Under the pieces are notes generated by a model. That model was not told the origin of the DNA. It made no database searches and worked only from the letters and a program-made list of their open reading frames with translations. Both the position numbers and the translations under genes were made by a program. A DNA stretch of 64,000 nt from the NCBI RefSeq assembly GCF_001027285.1, contig NZ_CP011509.1, positions 11,990,501 to 12,054,500 of the forward strand, read 5' to 3'. This stretch comes from Archangium gephyra (GTDB lineage: Bacteria; Myxococcota; Myxococcia; Myxococcales; Myxococcaceae). Below are positions 43,570 through 52,919 of the stretch, piece by piece (position 1 is the first letter of the stretch; each line of letters opens with the position of its first letter).

Positions 43570-46527
43570 TCAGTCATCAATGGCGCGCAGCGCGCGCTTG
43601 AACTCCGCCTGCTCGCGACGTTTGTCCGTCATCTCCAGGGCGTTCTCGAGCCAGGTTCTCAAGGGGATGAGTCCGGTGTCGAGTCGGCTGATCTGGTTCA
43701 GCCTCGTCAGGTCCGAGAGCAGCTGGCCGGCTGTATTCGACTGGAGAGGAAGGCCTGAGACCACTCGTGGCTCCACCCCCGCGAGCAGTTCCTCCCGGGC
43801 TCGTGCGAGACCGGCGGACACCGCGGCGTCATGGACTTTGAGCAGTCGCTCATGTGTTAGGCATCGTGAGCGGGACCTGGAAGGAGTTGGCTCGGGTGCA
43901 TCGCGGTTCTCCAACAAAAGCTTGGAGGCGATTGCGGCAAGGCTAGGATGGCCCGGGTTCATCTCTCGCGCGGCTTGAATGAGCCAACGAACCATCCTTC
44001 GCCCCTCGGCCCAGTAAATAAGGTCGAAGATCACACGACTCTGACTGCCACCCGAGCTGATCTCGGACAGCCGGAAGCCGAGCTTGAGCGCCACCAGCTT
44101 CTCCAGTTCTGAATAACGCGGGAATGCAAGTAGCAGCGAATCATTAAGCTCCCGACGATGCTCACCATCAAGCACGATGTCGGCTTCTTCATTCGAGTTA
44201 CCCACCAATCGCAAGTGAACCCGGCTCCGTAGAGCATCAAGCGCCCGGGAGAGTTCACCATCACCGAGCTGTCCAGCCTGTTCGGCGGCTTCAGCGAGCC
44301 TGCTCAGTGCATCCGCGGACCGGCCTTCACGCTCGTCGAGACGCGTCAACAGGCCTTGCAATTCCAGCCACTCCCCGCGGCGTCGCGCTCTTTCAGCATG
44401 TTTGAGCGCGACCTTCGCGATAGCGCGCGCTTTGGCCAGATGGTCGAGCCGCTCAAGGATGTGTGCCTCCAGGAACAGCAGTGCGCTGTTCTCCGTCCGA
44501 TCCTCCCGCTCGTTCAGGATCGCCAGCGCCTCCTCCAGGTTCCCAACATCGCCCAGGGACATCAACTCTTGGACGCGCTTCTTCGCATCACGTTCCCAGT
44601 CAACAAGATCGGCCTCCGCCCGGGTCTTCTCGTCAAGTTCGAGATTGAGCCGTGACGCGAGGAAGGCACGCTGCCGCAGCGGCAGTTCCTCGACCGCACT
44701 CCGAAGGTATGGAGCGACCTCAGGCATCCAGCGAAATGCCACACTCGCCGGCTCCTCACCCAGGCTCAACCGGTGGTAGATTTCCTCGGCGCGATGGAGC
44801 GGCTCTCCGTACCGAGCGTGGTACTCGACAGCCTTTCGGTGGATCTCCTCGACCTGATCCGGCTTGTCGGCCCGGAGCAGCTCGAGCATCACCCGGCGCA
44901 CGTCCTGGCGGTGCCGCAGGACATCTCCTTCGACCGTGATCAGCGCTGTCTCCCTGGCGAGCTGCTTGAAAAGATTCTGAGCACGCGCCTCGTCCGGCAC
45001 GATGACTCCACACGGCGCCGCCAGCACCTTGGCGATCAAGTCCGGGGTGACGACGCGAAGCACCAAACCGGGGTGCGCCAGCTTGCGCACGTCCTCGTCA
45101 TGGATGTGCCCGAGAATACGCTGATAGAGTTCCCCCTGGATCCGTGCCTCTCGCACAAAGGGCAGGATGGTGCGGGGCTGGTTGAAGGCCCCCTCCTTCC
45201 GGGCCAGTTCAGCCGCGAGCTTGAGGCTGAGCGGATTGCCACCGATCTTCGCGACCACGGCCTTCACGAGGCGCTCATCCTGAAGCCCCTGGGCGAAGAG
45301 GAAGCCCTCAGCGGCTTCCAGATCCAGCTCGCCCAGCACGAGCGGCTCGTTCTTGAACTCGGAGATGGGGATGCGCCCGGCGATTACCGTGCGCAGTCGG
45401 GGGACGGCGTTTTGCAACTCCTGGATGAAGCTGAAGAGCGCCCCGATGTACGAGCGGCTCGTGTACTGAACCTCCTCGAACGTATCGAGCACGAGTAGAA
45501 AGGGCTTGGACTCCGCCGAGGCTTTCCGCAGCAGGGCAACAAGATCCCCAATCGGCGAGCGGAAGGACTCGAGGGAACTCGTCGTGAAGGCATCTCTCGC
45601 CAGCAACTCAAGGAGTTCACGCCGCAGTTCCTCGGCGAAGTCACGCTGGGAGGGGTACTGAAATCCCACCTGCCGGAATACCTCGGCGAGTAGAGTGAGA
45701 GGCTCTTCCACGCGCAAACTGGGATGATCGAAGTCAAGGTAAGCGAAGGGAAAGCGGTCGTCCTCCGACCGCTCGACGTGTTCGAGGATGAAGCGCGCGA
45801 GCAGCGTGGACTTGCCCATTCCCCCAGGGCCATGAATGACGAGCGGTGGCCGCTCGTCGAGGCTGAAGACTTCGCGCACCACGAACTCGATGCGCCCGGC
45901 CAACGACGTGGGACGCAGGACGCCGGTGTAGCGGCGCAACTGCTCCAGCTCCGCCTCACGGCCCCGGAAGTGAGCCCCCGTGAGGCGCCGCAGGGGTTTG
46001 AGCAGTTCCTCAAGCGCCAGACGCTGCCGCAGGCGCTCCGCGTCGGGCAGCACCGGCACTACCCCCTCAAGCCAGTCCCTCACCTGAAGCGCGGAAGCCA
46101 ACGCTACGGCATCAAGCTGCTCGACGGGCAGAACCTCTCCACGCAAGCACGCCTCCAGCATTCGCTGGAGGGGCTCGTCGGGCCGGTTGGGATTGGCGGC
46201 GAGCGCGGCCTCAACGGCGGAGCGCCGCACCAGCCCACGCAGTACCTGCTTGCGGAGCTCCGGCTTGAGGCACCAGCGGGAACGGCCTGCGGCGTCATGA
46301 ACGAGGATGCACTCGGAGAGGAATTCCGAAGGAGGAATACTCGCGTGCTCCACCAGACCCAGGGGCCGCAGGGCCGTCGGATCGAACCAAGCCAGGACCG
46401 ACGCAGCTTCGCGATAGCCCTCCTGCTGTGGCGATACCGGAGCCTTCATCCCGAGGGAAAACGCCTTGAGGTTCCGCAGCCGCTCAGAGACGAGTTGCGC
46501 CGTCCATTCACGAGTCGTGTCGCTCAT
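43570..46527 (-). CDS. STAND NTPase with EAD1-like domain
   Basis: A 985-residue protein. An N-terminal segment (1-180) of unknown type is followed by the NTPase: Walker A HGPGGMGKST (232-241), Walker B FLLVLDTFEE (343-352) and AGRIPISEF after it. A long helical arm (about 480-780) looks TPR-like. Residues about 795-870 resemble EAD1 (FPRYSELEKLVALKLGFRLSEISS, FDLIYWAEGRRMVRWLIQAAREMNPGHPS). The C-terminus ends with a short LDTGLIPLRTWLENALEM segment common in NTP-dependent conflict proteins. It would switch on when it senses a target and engage the protease through EAD contacts. Start overlaps the upstream stop as ATGA. Confidence 0.85.
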   Translation of the reverse strand: MSDTTREWTAQLVSERLRNLKAFSLGMKAPVSPQQEGYREAASVLAWFDPTALRPLGLVEHASIPPSEFLSECILVHDAAGRSRWCLKPELRKQVLRGLVRRSAVEAALAANPNRPDEPLQRMLEACLRGEVLPVEQLDAVALASALQVRDWLEGVVPVLPDAERLRQRLALEELLKPLRRLTGAHFRGREAELEQLRRYTGVLRPTSLAGRIEFVVREVFSLDERPPLVIHGPGGMGKSTLLARFILEHVERSEDDRFPFAYLDFDHPSLRVEEPLTLLAEVFRQVGFQYPSQRDFAEELRRELLELLARDAFTTSSLESFRSPIGDLVALLRKASAESKPFLLVLDTFEEVQYTSRSYIGALFSFIQELQNAVPRLRTVIAGRIPISEFKNEPLVLGELDLEAAEGFLFAQGLQDERLVKAVVAKIGGNPLSLKLAAELARKEGAFNQPRTILPFVREARIQGELYQRILGHIHDEDVRKLAHPGLVLRVVTPDLIAKVLAAPCGVIVPDEARAQNLFKQLARETALITVEGDVLRHRQDVRRVMLELLRADKPDQVEEIHRKAVEYHARYGEPLHRAEEIYHRLSLGEEPASVAFRWMPEVAPYLRSAVEELPLRQRAFLASRLNLELDEKTRAEADLVDWERDAKKRVQELMSLGDVGNLEEALAILNEREDRTENSALLFLEAHILERLDHLAKARAIAKVALKHAERARRRGEWLELQGLLTRLDEREGRSADALSRLAEAAEQAGQLGDGELSRALDALRSRVHLRLVGNSNEEADIVLDGEHRRELNDSLLLAFPRYSELEKLVALKLGFRLSEISSGGSQSRVIFDLIYWAEGRRMVRWLIQAAREMNPGHPSLAAIASKLLLENRDAPEPTPSRSRSRCLTHERLLKVHDAAVSAGLARAREELLAGVEPRVVSGLPLQSNTAGQLLSDLTRLNQISRLDTGLIPLRTWLENALEMTDKRREQAEFKRALRAIDD

Positions 46528-47609
46528 TTGGCTACCTCCGGCGTGAAGAGGAGTTGGAGCGCTTCCTGCACGAGGTCATGGAGGATGCGCATGTCGTCCG
46601 GGTCGCCCTGGGGAAGCTTTTGGAGCACGCGCTCGGAGGCCACCTTGAGGATGTCGGGAGAGACCGGTTGGCCACGCTCCTGGAAGGCCTGCGCGAAGAA
46701 CTCCTCAATATCCGACTGGTTGATGCGGCCGAGTTTCTCGAACCGGGCCCTTGCGGGCGTCAGCGGGGGAGCCGGGGGTTCGTCATAACCCAGCAGGCCG
46801 AGGCGCACGTTTGGTAGGGACAAGTCGATTTTCGCGGCGAGGTGGGTCACCAAGAGTCGCACCTCCTCGGGTGTGACGTCGCGCTCGAAGCCGTCGATGA
46901 CGAGCCACCATTTCTTGTTCGACTGGGCGTTGCGAATCAGCCCCACCATCCAGTGGACGATGTTCAGGATCCAGCGTGTCGCGCTCTCCTGCCCCTGGGC
47001 GGGCAACTCGTTAACGGAAAGGCCCATCTGGCGAAGCAGTGACCGGGCGAGCACGTCCGGACCGTCCCCCGGCAGGAGTTCCTCGCGTAGGTTCACCACG
47101 ACGATCTGGTAGCCATGCTGATTCGCTCCGTGCTGGAGCAACCGGCAGGTGAACGTCTTGCCGCTGCCCCGCCGACCTGTGATGACAAGGACATTGCGCC
47201 CGCTACCGCTTTCGATGGCCCGGAGCGCCTTGCGCAGTTCCTTGCGGTCGAGGAAGAGCGTGTCCTCACCCAGGCGGTAACAGTCGAAAGGGCTGGCCGC
47301 GCCCTGGGTGGCCTCCGTCGGCACGGGGACTGAACCGGGAAAGAAGCGCGCGAACAAAGCGCGGACCTTGGGGTCCCCAGGGCGATGCGAATGCACCGCG
47401 TGCACGAGCTTCGGGACCTTCGCCTCCGCGTCGTATCTCTCGACGAGCTTGAAGATCCGGTACTCGAGCGTCCCCGGTGGGGTGAGGTGATCCAGGCTGG
47501 CGCCGAGACCGAGCCCGGCCAGCAACTCCAGGTCATGCTGGCTCGGGTAGACGCCTTTGAGCGCCTCGACCAGGGAGACGAAGATGTTGTCGCTGGAGTC
47601 CACGGGCAT
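46524..47609 (-). CDS. EAD1-like domain plus P-loop ATPase
   Basis: A 361-residue protein, first of the operon. Residues 6-90 (NIFVSLVEALKGVYPSQHDLELLAGLGLGASLDHL, then LEYRIFKLVERYDAEAKVPKLVHAVHSHRPGDPKVRALF) look like an EAD1 domain. The ATPase part has Walker A GRRGSGKT (145-152) and Walker B WWLVIDGFE (234-242), within a compact AAA/STAND-like fold. It is coupled to the STAND gene by ATGA overlap. It might be the trigger or a second switch. The 92 bases upstream should contain the operon promoter; no clear -35/-10 was seen. Confidence 0.8.
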   Translation of the reverse strand: MPVDSSDNIFVSLVEALKGVYPSQHDLELLAGLGLGASLDHLTPPGTLEYRIFKLVERYDAEAKVPKLVHAVHSHRPGDPKVRALFARFFPGSVPVPTEATQGAASPFDCYRLGEDTLFLDRKELRKALRAIESGSGRNVLVITGRRGSGKTFTCRLLQHGANQHGYQIVVVNLREELLPGDGPDVLARSLLRQMGLSVNELPAQGQESATRWILNIVHWMVGLIRNAQSNKKWWLVIDGFERDVTPEEVRLLVTHLAAKIDLSLPNVRLGLLGYDEPPAPPLTPARARFEKLGRINQSDIEEFFAQAFQERGQPVSPDILKVASERVLQKLPQGDPDDMRILHDLVQEALQLLFTPEVAK

Positions 47610-47701
47610 GAGTGCTCATCCTAGCGCAAGGCGAGCCCCGCGGCGGCCGCATCCACAGCTCGTGTTGACACCTCTTCACCACCGCCGTGCCCCGGCCCCC
47701 C

Positions 47702-49567
47702 CTACCACAACAACGCGAGCAGCCCGGCCAGTCCCACGAAGAGGAAGTAGAGCGACTCGCCGGCGATGAGCCCTCCGCCCACCAGCGAGGTGGTGCTCAT
47801 GTCCTCGGGCAGCGCCTCTCCCTCTCCGGGCGAGCCCGCCGCGTGCGGCGCCGCCTTCGCCGTCAGCGTGTTCCACAGCGAGGACAGGATGCCGCCCGCG
47901 CCGAACCAGAGCGCCGCTGGCAGGTTCACGAAGCCGCCGAAGGACGAGGCATACGGGCTCGACAGCACCACCGAGTCCATCGTCCAGCCCACCGCGTAGC
48001 CCGCGCGCGAGCCCTTCAGCCAGGCCTGGTAGCGCGCGTGGCGCTTGAGCCGCTTGCGCGCCACCTCGATGACGAAGCCCAGCGCCAGGCCGAAGAGCAG
48101 CGCCCTCACCGTGTGCTCCGACAGCGTGCCCAGGCTGCGGATGGCGCCCACGAACTTGTACGTCATCGCCGAGCTCCACTGCCCCACCTCCGCCCCCGGG
48201 TTGTCCAGCTGGTTGATGGCCAGCACCGGGTAGGCGCTCATGAAGACGCGCGCCAGGCCCACGCACAGCACCGCGCCCATGACGATGCCAATCACCTGGT
48301 AGCGGAACTGGATGGTGCGGTCCGTCCCCAGGCGCCAGCCCGTGGAGCGGTCCTGCTGCATGTCACAGCCCACCGAGGTGGAGATGAGCAGGATGCTCGC
48401 GGCCATCACGCCCACCAGCGGGTTCTTCAGCCCCAGCAGCGACATCAACAGCACCGAGATGACGAAGGCGCTGGAGATGGGATTCTGGTCGGTGATGCCG
48501 TAGGCGATGCCGTTGATGAGCACGAAGAGCAGCGACAACCCGAGGCCGAAGAGGATGAAGCCCAGGGGCTGCTCCAGCAGCCGCGTGGCCACCACCACCA
48601 CCGCCACCGCCCAGAAGCCCACCCAGCCGAACAGCTTGGGCAGGCTCACCTGCTTCCACGCGGGCACTTCATCGGCCGCCACCTTCGCCCGGTTGCGCAC
48701 CCGGTCCACCGCCTGCACCGCCAGCAGCGACAGGTCCACCACCGCCGCGCCGCAGATCATCGCCAGGCCGATGAGGAAGCCAATCTTGCGGAACGGCTCG
48801 TCCGCCCCCAGCCAGCCGATGCTCCGCAGGTACGGGGTGAAGGCATGGCCCACGAGGCCGCCCACCACGGCCGGCACGGTGATGCGGCTGCCCACCACCA
48901 TGCCCGCGCCAATGGTGGACGCGCTCAGGCCCGAGGCCCCCACGGCCACCACGCGCTCGGTGAGCGCCGCCACCGCCGCGCCCAGCCCCGTGCCTCCGCC
49001 CAGCTTGGCGATGGAGGCCTTGAGCAGCTTCTTGTCGGTGAGCGCCCGGAGGATGTTGGCCACCGCGTAGCCCGACGGGTAGTCCAGCTGCAGCCGGTCC
49101 ACCAGCAGCGGCGTGTAGAGCATGCCCACGCCCACGCCGAACATGCCCACGCACCCCACGAAGAGCATCAGGTGCCAGGCCGGCGGCTGCGGCATGCCCA
49201 GCCACACCATGGCCTGGATGAGCACGGACATGGCGCACATGGAGGCCACCGACGCCGCCATCGTCTGCATGTAGTTGGCGCCGTGCTTGCCCTCGGGGCC
49301 GTAGCCATAGGTGACGGCGCTGCCGAGGATGCCGGCCAGCACCTGCCCTCCCACGAAGAAGCCCAGGCTGAAGTTCATGTAGGAAGCGGCGATGCCCCCC
49401 AGCGGCCCGAGCACGAAGATGGCCACCGCGCTCAGCAGCAGGTGGAACTTCCACGAGCCCGGCGCGGGCAACCAGCCGAAGCGCGGGGCGCCGTCCTCGG
49501 GAGAGCCCACCGCGTGGGGCGGGACCGGAGACGGAGACGACGGAGGCGGAGAGAGGGGCTGAGCCAT
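47702..49567 (-). CDS. OPT family oligopeptide transporter
   Basis: A 621-residue membrane protein with at least twelve hydrophobic segments. Family motifs include FHLLLSAVAIFVLGPLGGIAASYMNFSLGFFVGGQVLAGILG, DYPSGYAVANILRALTD and NPISSAFVISVLLMSLLGLKNPLVGVMAASILL. OPT proteins import small peptides or metal-chelate complexes by proton coupling, and prokaryotic members take up oligopeptides or siderophore-like chelates. ATG 49567 is used because upstream residues are not membrane-protein-like. Monocistronic; no binding protein needed. Confidence 0.88.
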   Translation of the reverse strand: MAQPLSPPPSSPSPVPPHAVGSPEDGAPRFGWLPAPGSWKFHLLLSAVAIFVLGPLGGIAASYMNFSLGFFVGGQVLAGILGSAVTYGYGPEGKHGANYMQTMAASVASMCAMSVLIQAMVWLGMPQPPAWHLMLFVGCVGMFGVGVGMLYTPLLVDRLQLDYPSGYAVANILRALTDKKLLKASIAKLGGGTGLGAAVAALTERVVAVGASGLSASTIGAGMVVGSRITVPAVVGGLVGHAFTPYLRSIGWLGADEPFRKIGFLIGLAMICGAAVVDLSLLAVQAVDRVRNRAKVAADEVPAWKQVSLPKLFGWVGFWAVAVVVVATRLLEQPLGFILFGLGLSLLFVLINGIAYGITDQNPISSAFVISVLLMSLLGLKNPLVGVMAASILLISTSVGCDMQQDRSTGWRLGTDRTIQFRYQVIGIVMGAVLCVGLARVFMSAYPVLAINQLDNPGAEVGQWSSAMTYKFVGAIRSLGTLSEHTVRALLFGLALGFVIEVARKRLKRHARYQAWLKGSRAGYAVGWTMDSVVLSSPYASSFGGFVNLPAALWFGAGGILSSLWNTLTAKAAPHAAGSPGEGEALPEDMSTTSLVGGGLIAGESLYFLFVGLAGLLALLW

Positions 49568-49632
49568 GGATGTCGTAGGGTACCGGTCTCCCAGGGCCCC
49601 TCCAACCCCGGCCCTTCCGAGGAGAGAGACAC

Positions 49633-49905
49633 ATGAAGACCGAGACCCGCCGCAACCTCCTGCTCGCACTCGTATTCCTGGCCGGCTGCGCCGCCTCGCG
49701 CGTGCAGTGGGTGCCTCCCGCGCTCGCCCAGGCGGACACCGGCACCCCACGCTGGGACTACTACTGCACGAAAGCGGAGGTCGGAGTGCTCGGCCTGCCG
49801 GCGGAAACCGTCACCGCGCAGCTCAAGACCGCGGGCCTGCAGGGCTGGGAGCTCGTCACCGTCGACGCGGCCGCGAACTACTGCTTCAAGCGTCCCCTGC
49901 GCTGA
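49633..49905 (+). CDS. Small lipoprotein with DUF4177-like domain
   Basis: A 90-residue protein: lipoprotein signal (LLLALVFLAGC), then a short domain RWDYYCTKAEVG, AQLKTAGLQGWELVTVDAAANYCFKRPL, resembling the DUF4177 pattern (W-Y... GWELV). Two cysteines (YYCTK, NYCFK) may pair. Function unknown. It is divergent from the OPT gene across 65 bases and converges on the sensor kinase gene. Confidence 0.6.
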   Translation: MKTETRRNLLLALVFLAGCAASRVQWVPPALAQADTGTPRWDYYCTKAEVGVLGLPAETVTAQLKTAGLQGWELVTVDAAANYCFKRPLR

Positions 49906-49924
49906 GCCCGCGCGGCGGCCGGCC

Positions 49925-51916
49925 TCAGTGCGTGCCCGAGGCCAATGACGACGACGCCCGCTCCACCTCCGGCAGGCTGAAGGAGAAGGTCGTCCTGCGG
50001 CCGGGGGTGCTGGTGGCCCAGAGCCGGCCGCCGTGCGCCTCGATGAGCCCCTTGCAGATGTAGAGCCCCAGGCCGATCCCCGCCGCCTGTTTGTGGCTCC
50101 CCGGCGTGCGGTGGAAGCGGCGGAACAACTGGGGCAGCTCCTCCGGCGGAATGCCGGGCCCCTCGTTGGACACCGAGACCCGCAGCTCGTCCTCCTCCCG
50201 GGTGACCTCGACGTCGATGGGCGTCTGCGGCGTGCCGTACTTCACCGCGTTCGAGAGCAGGTTGGTGATCACCTGGTCGATGCGCAGCGGATCTCCCAGC
50301 GTCAGCGCCTCGTCCAGGGCGGTGACGCGGATGGGGCGGCCCCGGGCCTGTGCCTCCATCCGCCGCACGCACGCGTGCACATGCTCCGTGAGCGACACCG
50401 GCTGCCGCTCCAGCCGCAGCTGCCGCGCTTCAATCCGCGAGGCGTCCAGCAGATCCTCGATCATCCGGCGCAGGTTGCCCACGCTGGTGTCGATCCATTG
50501 CAGTGGCTCCTCCTGGTGCGCGGGCGGGCCCTCGGGCGTGTCGTGGCGCAGCGCATCGAGCGCGAGGGCGATGACGCTCACCGGCTGGCGCAGGTCATGG
50601 GCCACCACCGACGTCCACTCCTCGCGCTGGCGCTCGAGCTCCTTGAGGGGAGTGATGTCGCGGAAGATGGAGACGGCTCCGCCCGGCGTGCCCTGGCGCC
50701 CCTGGATGGGCGTCGCGCTCGCCAGCACCGGAACCCGCCGCCCCTCCCGCGTCCACAGCGACAGCTCGACTCCCGCCTCCAGCTCGCCCCGGGTCACCGC
50801 CCGCACGAAGGGCACCTCCTCCCAGGGAAGGGGCTCGCCGGAGGGCCTGCGCAGATCGAAGAGGAACCGGTTGCCAAAGGCATCCAACCCGCTGGAGTCG
50901 CTGACGCACAGCGACTTGGCGGCCGCGTTGGCCACGAGGATGTGCCCCTGTTCATCCAGGATGAGGACGCCGTCGGGCATCTGCTCGATGATGCTCATGA
51001 GCCAGGCGCGCTGGAGCACCTCGGTGCGCCAGGCCTGCTCGAGCGCGAGCCCGGCGTGGTTGAGCCTGCGGGACGCCGACCAGAGGAACGGCAGCCCCAT
51101 GAAGGTCAGCATGCCCGTGACGAGGGCGAAGGCGGTGCTGGCGGAGTAGAGGCCGGCGCGCGTCCCCAGCAGGGACAGGTGGCCCACCACGTAGGGGCCG
51201 AGCAGCAGGGGCGGCAGCAGGCGGCGCACCATGACGCTGCCCGCGTGCGTCCCCGTGAGGGTGCGCATGAGCCCGTGGGTGGGCCGCGCCCCGAGCGCCC
51301 CGAGGCTCAGGACGAAGAAGGCCACGCACGTGTGCAGGGCCATGCCGATTCCGGCGGGCAGGCCCGGCAGCGTATGGAGTTGGGAGGCGCCCGTGCCATA
51401 GCCAATCACCGCCGTCCAGGACAGCAGGGCCACGGTGAGCGCGAGGTACTGCGCGGGCCGGCGGCCTCGCGGGGTCTCCACGTCCAACAGCACCAGGGCC
51501 AGGCCCAGCAGGAGGAAGCAGAGCGCCGTCTGGGGTGAGGGACTCAACGACCGGGCCCGCGTGGACGGCAGCCAGGCGAAGAGCGTGTCGAGCCACCCCT
51601 GATGGAAGACATACCCGGCCAGGACGAGCACGCCGAGAAGGCTGGCGAGGGCGGCGCAGCCGCGGCCCACCCACCGCCGGTGCGGTGACGGGGTGGCGGG
51701 GCACAGCAGCCCCAGCGCCGTGCCCGTGAGGATGAGCCCGGCCGCGGTCCCCGGCACCATGGCGGGCAGGCCCGGCACCAGCACCGTCAAGGCCTCGACG
51801 CCCAGGCCCCAGCCGCCCACCAGGACGACGGCACCCACGAGGACACTGGTGCTCGCCGCGATGAAAGCCAACCGCTGGAGGAACGTCGAGATACGCGAGT
51901 CCACCGACAACGTCAT
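49925..51916 (-). CDS. Membrane sensor histidine kinase with PAS domain
   Basis: A 663-residue protein. The first ~300 residues hold about eight membrane segments, possibly a MASE-like sensor (GVEALTVLVPGLPAMVPGTAAGLILTGTALGLL). A PAS domain follows (IEQMPDGVLILDEQGHILVANAAAKSL, about 310-430), then the kinase core: H-box EWTSVVAHDLRQPVS, N-box DQVITNLLSNAVKYG, G1 NEGPGIPPE and G2 GIGLGLYICKGLIEAHGG. It should autophosphorylate on the H-box His in response to a membrane or redox cue. No response regulator is adjacent; the broken receiver at 17314 is too far to be assumed its partner. Confidence 0.9.
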   Translation of the reverse strand: MTLSVDSRISTFLQRLAFIAASTSVLVGAVVLVGGWGLGVEALTVLVPGLPAMVPGTAAGLILTGTALGLLCPATPSPHRRWVGRGCAALASLLGVLVLAGYVFHQGWLDTLFAWLPSTRARSLSPSPQTALCFLLLGLALVLLDVETPRGRRPAQYLALTVALLSWTAVIGYGTGASQLHTLPGLPAGIGMALHTCVAFFVLSLGALGARPTHGLMRTLTGTHAGSVMVRRLLPPLLLGPYVVGHLSLLGTRAGLYSASTAFALVTGMLTFMGLPFLWSASRRLNHAGLALEQAWRTEVLQRAWLMSIIEQMPDGVLILDEQGHILVANAAAKSLCVSDSSGLDAFGNRFLFDLRRPSGEPLPWEEVPFVRAVTRGELEAGVELSLWTREGRRVPVLASATPIQGRQGTPGGAVSIFRDITPLKELERQREEWTSVVAHDLRQPVSVIALALDALRHDTPEGPPAHQEEPLQWIDTSVGNLRRMIEDLLDASRIEARQLRLERQPVSLTEHVHACVRRMEAQARGRPIRVTALDEALTLGDPLRIDQVITNLLSNAVKYGTPQTPIDVEVTREEDELRVSVSNEGPGIPPEELPQLFRRFHRTPGSHKQAAGIGLGLYICKGLIEAHGGRLWATSTPGRRTTFSFSLPEVERASSSLASGTH

Positions 51917-52054
51917 TGAGCGCAGTGTACTGGAATACGGAGGGATTTCCGCCTCCCTGCTCGCCCCCCGCCCGAGCCCTCCGGCCCCGGCTCCCTGGGG
52001 TGTGCCATGCTGCCTAACTTGGAGCAGCCAGAGGGCTGGCCAGGAGGGGGAACG

Positions 52055-52909
52055 ATGAAGTGGCAAGGGGGTCGTCGCAGCTCGAACATCGAGGACCGGC
52101 GCGGCACGGGAGTGGGACGTCCGCTGGCCATCGGAGGCGGTGCCACCACCCTCGTGGTCGCACTGCTGGTGATGCTGCTCGGCGGCGACCCCTCCGTCCT
52201 GCTGTCCGGAGACCCCCAGGGCCCCTCGGGGGGCGTCGGCGGCTCGGGCCGCCCCGTGGACCCCGCCCAGGCCCAGCTCGAGGACTTCGTCTCCGTCATC
52301 CTCGCCGACACCGAGGACACCTGGCCCCGCCTGCTCGAGCCCCTCGGCGTGCGCTACGTCCAGCCGCGCCTCGTCCTCTTCTCGGAGGCCGTGGAGTCCG
52401 GCTGTGGCTTCCAGGAGAGCGCCGTGGGGCCCTTCTATTGTCCCATGGACCAGCGCGTGTACCTGGACCTCGGCTTCTTCCGCGAGCTCGACCGCCGCTT
52501 CGGCGCGCCCGGTGACTTCGCCCAGGCCTACGTCGTCGCACATGAGGTGGGGCACCACGTGCAGAACCTGCTCGGCGTCTCCGAGCGCGTCCACGCCCAG
52601 CGCGGCCGCACGTCCCGCGCCCAGGCCAACGCCCTCTCCGTCCTCCAGGAGCTCCAGGCCGACTGCTTCGCCGGCATCTGGGCCCACCACGCCCAGCGCC
52701 AGCGCCAGCTTCTCGAGCAGGGGGACGTCGAGGAGGGCTTGAGGGCCGCCTCGGCCATCGGCGACGACACGCTCCAGCGGCGCTCCGGCGGCCATGTGGT
52801 TCCTGAATCCTTCACCCACGGCTCCTCGGCCCAGCGCGTCGAGTGGTTCCGCAGGGGACTCGAGCAGGGCACCGTCGAGGCGTGTGACACGTTCCGCGGC
52901 GCGCGGTGA
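52055..52909 (+). CDS. YpfJ-like neutral zinc metallopeptidase
   Basis: A 284-residue membrane-anchored protein: MKWQGGRRSSNIEDRRG is the typical YpfJ start, followed by one membrane segment (LAIGGGATTLVVALLVMLLGG). The catalytic motif is YVVAHEVGHHVQNLLG (HExxH). ELQADCFAGIWAHHA supplies the downstream Glu ligand, and GTVEACDTF ends the protein. Substrate unknown for the family. ATG 52055 is chosen from the family start. Divergent from the sensor kinase. Confidence 0.88.
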   Translation: MKWQGGRRSSNIEDRRGTGVGRPLAIGGGATTLVVALLVMLLGGDPSVLLSGDPQGPSGGVGGSGRPVDPAQAQLEDFVSVILADTEDTWPRLLEPLGVRYVQPRLVLFSEAVESGCGFQESAVGPFYCPMDQRVYLDLGFFRELDRRFGAPGDFAQAYVVAHEVGHHVQNLLGVSERVHAQRGRTSRAQANALSVLQELQADCFAGIWAHHAQRQRQLLEQGDVEEGLRAASAIGDDTLQRRSGGHVVPESFTHGSSAQRVEWFRRGLEQGTVEACDTFRGAR

Positions 52910-52919
52910 GCCACGGGCC

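Noticed and set aside
47663-47668. TTGACA on the plus strand as a promoter
   Set aside because: No plus-strand gene begins downstream; neighbouring genes are on the minus strand.
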